NCBI GenBank assembly: GCA_000697475.1
Contig: JNEU01001116.1
Location: 51,797 to 115,796 of the forward strand
DNA length: 64,000 nt
Direction: 5' to 3'
From: Lichtheimia corymbifera B2541
Lineage: Eukaryota > Mucoromycota > Mucoromycetes > Mucorales > Lichtheimiaceae
Shown here: one piece after another, positions 37,559-49,099 of the stretch
How positions within the stretch are numbered: position 1 is the stretch's first letter
Layout: the number at the start of each line of letters is the position of its first letter
Translations under genes and position numbers: made by a program
The notes under the pieces: generated by a model
Database searches by the model: none
Told to the model about the DNA's origin: nothing
The model's input: only the letters and a program-made list of their open reading frames with translations

Positions 37559-37778
37559 GGCGCGCGTTTAGTAGTGTCAACTGGTATTGAAAAAGAAGAG
37601 AGGAGGCAAGAAGCACACACAGGACCAGTACGCGCGTTTAAGGTGACGTGCGACAGCAATCAGCGTTCGCCCATTAAAACTCAGGTTGCTGCATACAACC
37701 AACCCAGGCACACAGAAGCATCCTTTTGACTCAAATAAGCAATGTACGCCTTTATTTCATCAATATCTTCACATCCAC

Positions 37779-39671
37779 CTATCTCAATCGGGATCTCTTG
37801 TTGCTAGAGTGCAATGTATCCTTGTCATCAAGGCATAAATGGATCAGGTGATCATAATGCTTCATGGATTTCTGGATAACGCGCTTCTCATTGATACGGC
37901 ATGTAAGAGCATAGTGTTCTTCTGGATTCAATTGCTATAGCCATGACACACACATATTTAAATTATATTGACACAATAAAATCCATCATAAAACATACCT
38001 CGTGATCACGACGATAGGCATCGATTTCAGGTGGTATCCATAAGTAGACTTCTGGATCCTCATAACAACCACGTCGTCGCAATGACAAGCGATAGCACGC
38101 AGTATACACCAATCGCTGCATATGTTCAACTTGAGGATCAGGTCGCACCCTTTTCCCATTGGCAGCAAGAGAGCCTTCCTCGTGCTCATGAATCAATGCC
38201 AGATATTTTCGCATATCCCCAACCGCCACGAATACATTCTCTTGATAGCTGTCGAACAAGGCATCGTTTGCAAATACAATGTGGAGCAATACAAGTAGAT
38301 CATCAGGATATCGCCCATTAACTGCCGTATACCGATCATGGATATCTGGAAGGGCGTAGTTGTTGCTGCCGAAAATGGAAGCAATGATGCTGTGGCTGTT
38401 GGTAAATGCAAGGCTCAAGTATTGGATCTTGTCGCAATAGAATCGAAATCTTTCTCGCACATGATCGCTTGCTCGCTTCATCGCCACTGAAGTCATTGGC
38501 TGCTTTCCATGCATGATATCTCGCACCGTATCGATACACGCAGCAAATATCATATCTTTTGACACAGAAAACTTCTCATGCTCAAGATCATTGTCGACGT
38601 AGCAAAAGCCATAGCGAGTAAGCATTTCAGCCGATGAATGGGGTCCGTAGTCATATACAATCATTTCGCTTTTTTTCACGCTGCGGGTAAGCACCACACG
38701 ATAATAGATGTCTTGCTCATTTGGTGAATGCTGGTTGTAAAAGTTGACTCCTGCTTCTTCAAGTGCTTCCAAATCATCGAGTAATCCGGTGGTATCCTGT
38801 TGTTGATGTTGATGATCACCACCACTCTTCTCGCAAGGAATCGAACAAGAGGGACAATTTCCACCTTGGTTCTTGCCACAAGTTTGACACACGTCAGCAC
38901 CATCATCGACGTCCAAACGAGCTTGACCCATATGATGATCATCATGCTTCATCAGCAAATTCATAAACGGCACCATGGCAAGGTGATGATAATTGTCGAC
39001 TCGAAGCATATGAGAGCGCGCAAGAATGACATTGGAGAAGAACTTGGTATAGGAACAAGGAAAAGGGATCTGCACTTTTTGGTGGTCATCCCAAACGTGG
39101 ATCTTGCATATAAAGTTAGCTCATTGGCTTTTTCACAGAGGAGAGCATTACGTATCTTACCGTGCGACCTTTGGTTGTATTTTCTATTTCAGTACCATGC
39201 AGTAAATCTCTGTCTTCTCTTTTCCATGTCACAGGTGTCATAATGCTGGTCGGTAAAGATTGCAAGTATCCTTTCCAAGGAGATTCATCCGCCTTCTCAG
39301 CCTCATACATCAAAGCAAGAGCAAGAGAGCATTCAGGTTGTAGAGTGGAATTCAGACCCTCTTCCACAATCGTATCAGCAATGGCCGTTGTTTTGGATGA
39401 AAGCAGTGACGACCTTGGGATCCATGCAACTAAACGCACATGCAGAATAAATCCCATCAATGTCAACTTTTGTACATACTGTATAAATGTATGTGTACTC
39501 ACTGATGTCTCCCTCTTTGCAATCCTTGATGGCATAACATGCATATGTGTTGTCTGGAACATCTGGATTCAAGCATGCAGGTTGTATTTCAATAAGTTCC
39601 TTGTCCCAAGCGACTCCATTGTCTTCAAGGAATTTCAAAAAGAGATCCATGTTCGTGTTGTTTTCAGGCAT
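37779..39671 (-). CDS. SET-domain protein (RKM/SETD6-like) with Cys-rich insert
   Basis: Exons 39503-39671, 39161-39429, 37999-39102, 37779-37934; 1698 nt, 565 aa. The architecture matches the ribosomal lysine methyltransferase/SETD3-SETD6 class: an N-terminal half SET (IAWIPRSSLL...ALMYEAEKADESPWKGYLQSLP), an iSET region, then YYRVVLTRSVKKSEMIVYDYG and a helical Rubisco-LSMT-like substrate-binding C-terminus. Where active enzymes have the AdoMet-binding N-H pair, this protein reads MVPFMNLLMKH (189-199), and right after it a Cys cluster is inserted at 218, 221, 229, 232 and 236. The motif change may mean weak or lost methyltransferase activity. Cytosolic protein methylation is the family role. 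The gene ends 220 bp upstream of the PSMA1 start on the same strand. Confidence 0.75.
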
Positions 39672-41238
39672 TGTGGACTGGGAAGTGATTGTAAAAATGG
39701 GGAAGAAATGAGCAGAGAAGAAGGTGAAGGGCGCTGCGTACCAAATATGTAAAATTTCGTCACGCGTGATGGCGTGCGGCATTATCGTAAACCATAACAA
39801 TGGAACTGATCAAGTAAATAAAGGAGCGTCCATGGTGAGACTTTAGTTGGTTTGCTGCTTTTCGATTACATGTATCCTCAATGATGGCTGACGATGACAT
39901 CAGAGTATGCAACTTGGCGATGTCTGATACGTACAGAATAGCTTCCCATAATAGCTTAATGATGAATTTGGGCAGCCGAACCTCCATGCATTTGACGTGG
40001 ACTCCATCCTTGATACGTAAATGGACCCATCCATTTTCTGTTTTATGAAGGGTGATGGTTGACGTTGCTCATTTTTCATTGCTCTTTATTTGAATGCTTC
40101 TTTATTGCGTGCTGTGTCATATACTTTATGTTCTGTGTGAGTTAAAATGGTTGACAGCTCCATTGTTTATGCTTGTCATACATGTAAGTGCGGGCATCCT
40201 GGTATTGGGTAAGCTCAAGTGCCGTGTGAGAACGTGTGCAACCTATAATGCAGCACACTCACCCAAGCATTCAGTCATCACGTGATGCTATTGGATCAAA
40301 ACATTGAGCAGATGGCGATGGATGGATCCCGTTTTGGTGTAAATAGGAGCTACTGTGGGTAATAAAGGCCTACTGCTATGGGTAAAATAGGCCAAGTGAT
40401 ACATAGGTCCTATGCAAGTTCATTTTCTTATGATGCAAGCGACATTGCTATTGACGTATACGCTTCAATTGATTGACCGACGACGCGTTCTCCTAAAGGA
40501 AATCAGCTCAGACGACCTTGCTCCTTGAGGTAAAAGATAAGAGATAGAGAAAGTCCATGTTGTCTTACGAGCAAATGGCTCAAATGGTAATGAAATGACT
40601 GTATACAGCCGATATTTTTCCAAAAAGCAAGGTGATAGGAAGATAGAAAAGATGATGAGTAGAGGAAGCGAAAAATACCACGGGTGCGGAATACCATTTT
40701 CGTACCACACGGGATGTTGCAGGATGTGTGTTCCCGAGGTGCCACTTCCATACTTGTCACCTGATCCATAAGCCTTTGTCACTAGATTTCGATAAGATCA
40801 TTCTGCATCATTTTAGCAACTCATCCAGAAAGAGCAACTTTTTGACAAGGTAGTATCTTGTACCTTATTCATGACGTGGATCGGCTATAATAATGATTTC
40901 ACGTCAAACCACTTTTGTGGGAGGCTTGTTTATAATCGAACAAAGGAAATCATCCAAAGGATTGAATCATATTATTGAGTCTTTGTGGCAAAAAGCTATT
41001 TACGCTAAGTATACCTTAGAAGCGAGAGAGCCATGGGCCCTGAGAAAGCTATAGCGCGTATATTGCTGGCTATCAGCCACATGGTCTTACAAAATGGTGT
41101 AACAATGAGATTGCGAGAGGTGACACACGGATCACTTTTATTGATAATCTTTGGAAATGTACAGCTTTTTGACGTGTGTGGGGAAATGTCTAGTGTGAAA
41201 AGGAGATAGATAACGCTAAACCATGATCACCCAATTGC
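39672..41238. other. Intergenic region with one doubtful spliced small gene
   Basis: About 1.5 kb between the SET gene start and the citrate synthase 3' end. A possible small minus-strand gene sits at 40,465-40,783: splicing two introns (GTATTC...TACAG, about 100 nt; GTAAGA...TCAAG, about 45 nt) would give an Arg/Ser-rich tail after a short Gly/Ser/Tyr segment (YGSGDKYGSGTSGTHILQHP). I could not find its start codon, so no gene is called. The rest is AT-rich spacer. Confidence 0.3.
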
Positions 41239-43041
41239 TTAATTGGCACCAAACATTTTCTTGAGATAGGCCGTGCTGTATGATTTTGGACGTTCCAATG
41301 GCATTCCAAGTGCTCTGTCCCAGCAGATTTGAGCCAACACACCAATTCCTCTGCTGACGCCAAACAATACAGTGTAAAAGTCTTGCTCAACGAGGCCATA
41401 GTATTGCAAAAGCACGCCAGAGTGGGCATCGACATTGGGCCAAGGGTTCTTGGTCTTGCCATGTTCAGTAAGGACACCAGGCTGAAGAAGAATAAATAAT
41501 AGGTGAATCAATCATATTCCATATTTTCCCAATCCTCCATCCAACAACAATGTACTTACGATAATGTGATACAACTTGGATACTAAACCAAAGAGTGGAT
41601 CGTCGGGGAGATGCTTGAGCGCAAATTCACGTTGGGCAGTGTAACGAGGATCAGTTTTGCGTAAAACAGCATGACCATAACCAGGAACGACTTGACCGCT
41701 GTTAAGAGTGTCCCACAAGTACTTTGTAATTTGCTCATCGCTAGCGTCAATACCAATGGTGTCCTTGAGCTTGAGGGTCCAACGTAACACTTCTTGATTG
41801 GCTAAACCATGGAGTGGACCAGCAAGGCCATTAAGGCCAGCAGCAAATGATAGATAGGGATCGGATAGAGCTGAACCTACCAAATGTGTGCTATATACAA
41901 AGATGCAAGCGTCAACAACAATGGCAACACAAAGAACCCAACACCCACCCCACCCGTAATTTCCTTTCTCAACCGCCCCAAAAACTGCCACTTACGTATG
42001 AGCTGAGACGTTGCCACCTTCGTGGTCCGAATGGATAGTAAGGTACAATCGCATCAAGTCGACAAATTCACTGTTGTCACTGAAGCCCAACACCTTGGCC
42101 AGGTTATGTGAGTAATCCTTATCCATATCAATGGAAGCTACTTTGCCATCCTTGTAAACATTGCGGTAGATACGGCCAGCGATATTGGGAAGCTTGGCAA
42201 TAAGGTCCATGGTGTCTTCAAAGATAGGATCCCAATAGTTTGACTTGTGGATACCTTCAGCATACGCCTTGGCAAAGTGTGATTCATGTTGTAAGGCGTT
42301 AATGGCCAAAGAAAATTGGGACATGGGGTGGAGAGTCTTGGGGCATCGATCAATGAGCTCTTCAACAAAGCTGGGGATAGCTGAACGTGCCGCCCATTCG
42401 GCTGATACACCCTTGACTTGTTCAGCAGTGGGTACTTCGCCTGTCAACAACAACCAATAAAGACCTTCTGGTAAGGGTTCGCCACCGTCATGTGCCTTTG
42501 GTAACTTTTGTTGACATTCTGGAATGGTCAAACCACGGAAACGGATGCCTTCTTCAGGATCCAAGACAGAGCCTTCCCAAATAAGACCCTTGATACCACG
42601 CATACCACCATAGGCTTGGTCAACTGTTACTTCACCAAGTGCCTTGTTTCCATAGGCTTTACGGAATTCCTTGACTTCAGCTTGCTTTTCTGGAATCAAC
42701 TCGGCAAATCTCTCCTTGAGACTCTATTTGGATCGACATGCATACGCGATGCGTCAGCTTTGTTTTTGTGTAAAAGATTGATTCATTTACCTTGGCTTGA
42801 GAAGCATATGCACGAGAAGCAATCTTATTGAAGGAAGCACGATGGGCAGCAGCACCCTATGTTGCATAAATAGCATGATGAGCGGATAGTGTACAAGAGA
42901 GCTGCATAAAAGCGGAGGATCATAATGATGATGATGGGGGTGGATGGCAACAGTGGATAATGTCTGTGATGGTGGTGGTAGATTGGAAGAGTGTGTTCAA
43001 AGTACCTTGATTGAAGAGAAAGCGCGAACAGCAGCAGACAT
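41239..43041 (-). CDS. CIT1: Mitochondrial citrate synthase
   Basis: Five exons: 43006-43041, 42791-42856, 41996-42723, 41560-41890, 41239-41481; 1404 nt, 467 aa. The first 35 residues are Ala/Arg/Ser-rich without acids ([12 protein letters not shown], then [16 protein letters not shown]), a mitochondrial presequence. The mature enzyme has [25 protein letters not shown], and the catalytic residues of the class: His in [10 protein letters not shown], His in [13 protein letters not shown], and Asp in [17 protein letters not shown]. It condenses acetyl-CoA and oxaloacetate in the TCA cycle. The end MFGAN is not a peroxisomal signal, agreeing with a mitochondrial rather than a peroxisomal form. 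Secure. Confidence 0.96.
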
Positions 43042-43482
43042 TTTTTTTGTTTTCAACAGGTAAATAAAGAAAGCAGTGAAAGAGAAAGAGAGTTCGACAG
43101 GTGGGATTATATATGGATCGGAGTGTTGGCCCATTTGCCTCTTTTGTATGCAGCCGGCAGGGGTGTCGGCTGTCTTTTTACGTGTGTAACTTTTACAGTG
43201 ATATTATCTCACACGCATGTACGTCTCTTTTTCGTGGCATAGCTCGTTTTGTGCATAGAGTGTTTCATCCATCAAGGTGATGCGAGATATAACTGCTATT
43301 TGCATGCAGCACCAGTCATGTGAATCCAGAATTCAATATATGTGGAAAATGATAAAGTTTAACTATATACACACACAAATAATGATATAACAATAGAGAG
43401 AGATGGCTATAATATAGAGGGGGATGGTATCGCGTATGGGGTAGATAAAGGTGAAACAGACACATCACAATAGCATAAATAA
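43042..43482. other. Intergenic region, citrate synthase promoter and cyclin gene 3' flank
   Basis: Bases 43050-43100 are AG-rich on the plus strand, that is CT-rich leader of citrate synthase on the minus strand. The remaining part up to 43482 is AT-rich 3' flank with no gene. Confidence 0.5.
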
Positions 43483-43697
43483 TTATAAATACATGGAAGA
43501 TTGTGATGATGGGAAATGACCAGCTGCAGAGTACGAGGAAGAAGAAGAGGGGGATGATGACACGGGTTGATATGGACAAGACGTCTGTTGTTGCTGTTGC
43601 TTGGTATGATGGTGAATCGGTGATGAAGACGGTGGAGGTGTAGGAATGCCAAGTGGATGTGGATGAGCATTGTATGAATAATAAGATCCATATGACA

Positions 43698-43733
<36 letters not shown>

Positions 43734-45253
43734 CGGGATCAACAAGACCTGGTGGTGTTGACTTTCGAAAGTTAGCTTGCTGATAAAGATTGATACTTGA
43801 ACGTGAATGACGTGGTAAACGATGTTGATTATGTTGTGCTGGTAACGGTTGCCAAATAGAAGTATCAGGGCTACTGCTTCGACCTGCAACCAATCCCATG
43901 CTACCATGGCGTTGTCGTACGTATTGTTGTGGAGGAGGTGAACAAGTCGATTGACGCCACACATCACCCACCACCATACTATGTCGTTGTTGTCGCCTAT
44001 CAGGTGATGCACCATGTTGAAATATAGCTGATGAGGATGTCGTATATTGATTTGTGCGGCGATAATCATCATCGTCTCCAGCTAATGCGATAGGGCTATC
44101 ATGGTTGGACATGGGAGTATTGTATCCGGCATGTGGTGAATGTGGATAATGCATGTTCATATTTCCCAAGCTCGTCATCCTTCGAACACTTCCTCCTCCT
44201 GATCGTAAGCTTCCATTTGATGACATTTTTGTAAGCAAGGGTTGCTGACTTGTATAAGCTGCGTATCCAGGTTGCTGTTGTTGTTGTTGCTGCTGTTGCT
44301 GTGGCAACGTATCGAAAACGGCACGACGATGATCATCCATAGATAAACCAGTTGTCATGTCGCAAAGTCGATCAATCGTGTTATCTGAATGATGACGCAT
44401 GGCAGTGGATGAGCCCAAAGAGGTGGAACGAGCATGTCGTACTGCTCCAGAGTTGTTGTTGTAAGATGAAGGCTTCTCATACATGAGATTCTTGAGCATT
44501 TCTTGTTCCATAAAGCCAACTTTGAGTAATTGATCTCCGTATCGTTGTAGTTCACTGATCGGTACTGACAAGTTAAAGTCGTTCAATGCAAGAAACTCCA
44601 ATTCCAGGTTGTTAAGTTCACCCACTGATAGTCCGCCAACCTAAAGAGTAATTTATCATGTCATCAATCCACCTGCTGCCACAATCCACACACACACCAC
44701 GCACACCCTGGTTGTACGACATGATCCCTACCTTTGCATATCTCGTGTTGGTGTAATATACATCGCTGAAGAACTTGCTCGACACCATGATACCAGTAAT
44801 AAGCAGTCGATGGATGTTGTATGAATCAATGGTGAAAGGTCTGCCTGTACGCGACAAGGAGTTCTTGGACATGCGGTCAAAGTACACCAACAAGCTGAGA
44901 AAGCATTCATTGGAACAAGGGCAATACTTCAAGATGCGAGACAAGTATGAGAAAATGTCAATGTTGGGAAGAGTACGAGCATGGAAGCGAGTGCAATGCG
45001 TAATGTCGGTCAGAGGAGTGGCATCTGCTTGTGAACAAGAAGCGGCGACGAGAGAGGCAGAAGAAGCCCGACGACCAAGGTCTTTGCGGCTGCGACTAGT
45101 AGCGACGACTCGAGATAGCTGATCATTGGCCACACACATGCGTTCCAACAAGGAGGCTAGTAAGCGTATAGTTTCAATAGCTGGGTATCTTGCAATATCA
45201 AATGTAGGTGACATGAGCGTGCGAGGGGTATCAGAAAGAGAGTTCAACAACAA
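43483..45253 (-). CDS. PHO80: Pho80-like cyclin (Pcl family) with long Gln/Ser-rich tail
   Basis: Two exons, 44732-45253 and 43483-44640; 1680 nt, 559 aa. Residues about 90-220 are the cyclin box of the Pho80/PREG class: FHARTLPNIDIFSYLSRILKYCPCSNECFLSLLVYFDRM, then RPFTIDSYNIHRLLITGIMVSSKFFSDVYYTNTRYAKVGGLSVGELNNLELEFL, of which I recognise NIHRLLI and SKFFSD..YTN..YAKVGG as near-invariant. The rest (about 240-559) is low complexity with Gln, Ala and Ser runs. Such cyclins activate Pho85-type kinases; a candidate kinase is at 5.2-6.2 kb in this window. The start at 45253 is only 53 bp past the stop of the aminopeptidase gene; a later Met (MSPTFDIARYPA) would give 92 bp and is an equal candidate. 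Confidence 0.85.
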
Positions 45254-45306
45254 AGATCATCGCGTTCCTCTTTTTCATACTGAGTTCCAAAAAAGATAGC
45301 ACACTT

Positions 45307-47326
45307 TTATTCAGCACAGCGCAAATAATCAAGCAAAGAACGTGTGGGTCGACCTGAATCAACATGGTTTAGTGTAAATGAAAAGCACCTTGTCTGCTTT
45401 CAACTTACCACTCATTCCTTTTATATGATATCCTTCCGTAGTAGATGATTCCATCACACCAGCAATGTCGATATGGGCCCATTGTATCTCTGGTTGTCCA
45501 GCCACAAACTCTTTCAGAAATGCAGCAGCACTACAAGATCCACCTGATCGTCCAGCTGAATTAACGAGATCCGCCACCAAAGACTCTTTCATTCCTTTGA
45601 GATAATCATCGTGCAATGGCATACGCCAAAAAGGATCCGCTGCAGTCTTGCCCGCTGTCTCTAGTCTTGACCATAATTCATCGGAATTGGTAAACACGCC
45701 TGCAAATGCCTGTCCAAGGGCAACATCCATGGCTCCAGTAAGCGTCGCCACGTCGATAATCGTCTTTGGCGCGTACGTTGAGCTGAGATAATAAAGTGCA
45801 TCGGCCTGCAAGATTATAAAGGCAACTCAACTATCAGCCATCCATCCATTCATTCCCCCACCAGCCAAAGCAAGCAAAATACTTACCAGGATCAATCTTC
45901 CTTCTGCATCTGTATTGGTGATCTCAATCGATTTCCCATTCATGGCCCGAACAACGTCGCCAGGCTTGGTTGCCTTTCCAGATGGCATATTCTCGCATAA
46001 AGGAATCATTGCTACCACGTTCACAGGCAACTGTAACTTGCAGATACCATAAAGAGCTAACGTTTCATGATACATTTTAGTTGGTGGCACGAACGAACAA
46101 GATGTCTCCTTTGTACTACCTGCAGCAACTGTAGCCGCTCCACCCATATCTCCTTTCATCAACGCCATGTTATTGGAGGGCTTGAGAGAAATGCCGCCGC
46201 TACACAACCGGATATAGACAATGAGCTGTCAACTAATGTCAACAAGAGGGTGATCTACTCACGAATCAAATGTAATGCCTACATAATAATTACCACCAAT
46301 GTCAATCATCATATACCCAATCAATTGTGACCATTCCATATCCATACCTTTGCCAACCAATCCATAAAGCGGACCATCGCCACCATTGTAATGAATCTCG
46401 AGAAATCGTAAAGGCTCTTGACTAATAAACAAATGATGCATGTCGTCAATCGCTATCCCTGCTGCTAAGATGCGGATCATAAAAAAACATACCTTCCTTG
46501 AGCCACTGATAGGAAAGCATTCATCTTTTGTCGGACTGCCCAATCATGATCATGCACCATAACCTCCACGTTTTCCAGGCCTGCCAAGAGATAAGCCATT
46601 TCCTCTGCGAATGTCTTTGGTGTCATCAAGTTGGCTGGTGCTGCCATGAGACGTCGTGCCAAATTTTGCGAATTGCCGTACACCAATCCAGTTTCCCACG
46701 AAAGATTGGATGAACCTGTGGATTGTCCAAAAGGCCCGACACGTAAATTGGGTCCCTGTTTAGTCTTGAGCTTGTCGAATGCATACTGGGCTAAGACGGC
46801 GCCTTCTGCTGCTCCATGTGCATTGTTGGATACGTCCACACCAATATGTTGGTTATCTCCTTCTGAATAATGCTTCTTCAAGGCTTGGATACCAATCGCT
46901 GTCTACTGTGCTCAATAAGTATACATCATTATTATGATGATCACGCTACTCTCCACTTACTGAACGGCGTGCTGTTTCCAGGGCAACGTCTTGGCTCATG
47001 TTGCTTTTAGGCTTGTCTCCCAAGGATACCACTGCCAACTGTTTTATGCCTCCAACATTGTACAATAAACGGACATCGTCTTTCTTTGTGAAATTGGAAG
47101 TGGACAACTGCTCGAGTATCTGATTACGCGTTGAGTCGGAAATGCCTTGAGTTGCTGTTAAATTGAGATCGTTGTTGTTGTATGCTCCCAAAACAAGCGC
47201 ATCGTATCCGTGTGGGTTGGTAAAGTGTCGCACTTGTCGTGTTGCTGTTGCTGCTACGCGCCGAGTTGTTGACAAGGGAGCATGTCGTAGTAGTAGTGCT
47301 GGTCGTAGTGGTTGTGGTGGAAACAT
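45307..47326 (-). CDS. M17 leucine aminopeptidase
   Basis: Eight exons: 46961-47326, 46493-46902, 46348-46421, 46263-46278, 46120-46199, 45887-46056, 45409-45805, 45307-45353; 1560 nt, 519 aa, phases exact. The N-terminal region is the family's macro-like domain (YDALVLGAY...[12 protein letters not shown]). The catalytic C-terminal domain has the metal and active-site signatures: [39 protein letters not shown] and the NTDAEGRL motif that defines the family. Exon 4 is a 16-nt microexon encoding GITFDS. These are two-zinc cytosolic or mitochondrial exopeptidases. The Arg/Thr-rich N-terminus ([14 protein letters not shown]) suggests a possible mitochondrial presequence. The frame extends upstream to 47455; I took 47326 as the start because the upstream part lacks character. 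Confidence 0.9.
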
Positions 47327-47521
47327 GGGTGTAATAGAAAGGGAGAAACCAGGGAATGGTCCAAACTCAGAAGTTGCCCAATAATTGGATTGCGTGTAAC
47401 GAACGATAGGAACAAGCACTACTTGCATGAATCGACATACATGATGAGACAACATTTACTTTTACAAGATGCTATTTATTTTCATTCGAATACAAGGAGG
47501 AGGAGAAGCACGCCGTGTTGT

Positions 47522-48772
47522 TCAAGAAAACATCTTTCGATAAACTGCCTTGGATGATCGATCATAATCATTGATTCTCTTGTTGATCACCTTTTCCATT
47601 GCTATGAGATTGGTATCTTCAGGGTGTGCCTACAATCACAATATCAATATGCCTTATCTATCATTCGATTCCATTGTACTGTACCTGTAATCCAAGTTTT
47701 ACAAATTCCAATCCTTCTTCATATCTCGCTGTCTCTATACATGCTTGGCCAATTCGGAAGCAAGCCTTGACATTGCATGGATCACGATCCAGTACCTAAG
47801 TTTACATTATTAATAAACGTTCCAAAATGAACCACTATCCGATGCCCACAACTCACCTTTTTACAAACTTCGATTGAGTTTTCCCACTGACGTAATTTCA
47901 AATAACACATTGCAACGTTGGATTGAAGGGCAATCACCAGCTCCCGACAAAGGGCAGTTTCTTCAGGTTCACAATCCCATAGATCAATAATGTATTCTCG
48001 TCCCTAGATACCATGTCAATCAGATATTGGAAATCACAATCCACTTTTTACCTTTTTGTATGCGAGTAATGCGTGTTCAACGTCTCCCTTTTTAAACAGA
48101 TCATTGCCTTCTTGTTTCTTTGATGCTGCCATTTCCAAACGTTGCTTTGCCGAAGCAGCAGGCTATGTCAACACGTATTTGAGTATATACATGAAAGGTA
48201 AACCATATCATGACAACTATACCTCCCAGGTGCCAAGTAATTCTACTTCGAAGCGTAAGCTTGCTTTTGGTGGTACCAATGGGTTCCTTCCTTTTGCACC
48301 ATAGCCTATAGTGCATTTTCTATGTTAAACTTGTCGTTCCATATTTAAACAGCCACCATATACACGCACGTACCATATTCATAGTCGCAAACGATTTCAG
48401 CAACCTCTCCAACTTTCATGGTAGGAACAGCAATCTCCCATGCTTTGATCACTTGACCTGTCCAACGCTATATTAGCCTCGCTTTCGCCATATCATCCTT
48501 GCGTCATGAACGCACCTCCTTCAAGCTTGAATTCAAAAGGAACCTTGCGATCGCGCGAAGAATCAAACTTTGTATTTCCCTTGACCAGGTACGCGTCGTA
48601 ATGGACTATGCATCGTGTCATTGAGCATTGCGTGTCCCACAACGTTTGGGTTCCTTTATATTTACCTACCACCCACTTGACTCTTGCTTTTGGGAAGAGC
48701 ACCGAGACCTTCCTTGATAATGCGTTTGGTGACCTTGCCGTCCGAAGTCAAGTTTTCTGCTGCGCTGCTCAT
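47522..48772 (-). CDS. FKBP-type peptidyl-prolyl isomerase with TPR domain
   Basis: Eight exons: 48670-48772, 48516-48605, 48374-48457, 48223-48305, 48052-48162, 47857-48003, 47685-47795, 47522-47629; 837 nt, 278 aa. Residues 1-125 are one FKBP domain: SDGKVTKRIIKEG, VHYDAYLVKG, KFDSSRDRKVPFEF, GQVIKAWEIAVPTMKVGE, and YEYGYGAKG, with FELLG. Residues 140-270 are three TPR-like helical repeats (KKQEGNDLFKKGDVEHALLAYKKG...QSNVAMCYLKLRQWENSIEVCKKVLDRDPCNVKACFRIGQA). This is the FKBP4/FKBP8/AIP layout, in which the TPR binds the EEVD end of Hsp90/Hsp70. It has one FKBP domain rather than two and no membrane anchor. The ligand-binding residues are only partly visible, so isomerase activity is not certain. 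The exact donor of exon 1 is ambiguous by six bases. Confidence 0.88.
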
Positions 48773-48964
48773 AGTGGAGGTGGAGGTGGAAGAGGAAGAA
48801 GAAAGTGCGATCGGGGAGACAAAAGCTGTTCCGATTGTGGTCAGATACAATGAGCCTTCCTGCTGCTAGACAATGAATCCAAATAAAAAGAATTGGCCCT
48901 TTTCCATAATAATCATTTCATCGTAATCGCATGTTAGCATCCTCCACAACAAGCTATCATCGTC

Positions 48965-49088
48965 CTATTTTTGCAGCAGCATGTCAAGGACGCGCACTCA
49001 GTTCGCCACTATGTTTATGCTGGTGCTCTTGACACCATCCATCACCCTTACAGCATCGGTAAATCTAAGGGTATCTACTTCTCAAAGC
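48965..49088 (+). repeat. Direct repeat, copy A
   Basis: Starts at TTTTTGCAGCAGCATGTCAAGG and ends near CTCAAAGC; a second, diverged copy is at 51,482-51,620. It lacks TG...CA ends. The copies flank the 49.1-51.5 kb region in the same orientation. Confidence 0.65.
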
Positions 49089-49099
49089 AATAACAATGA

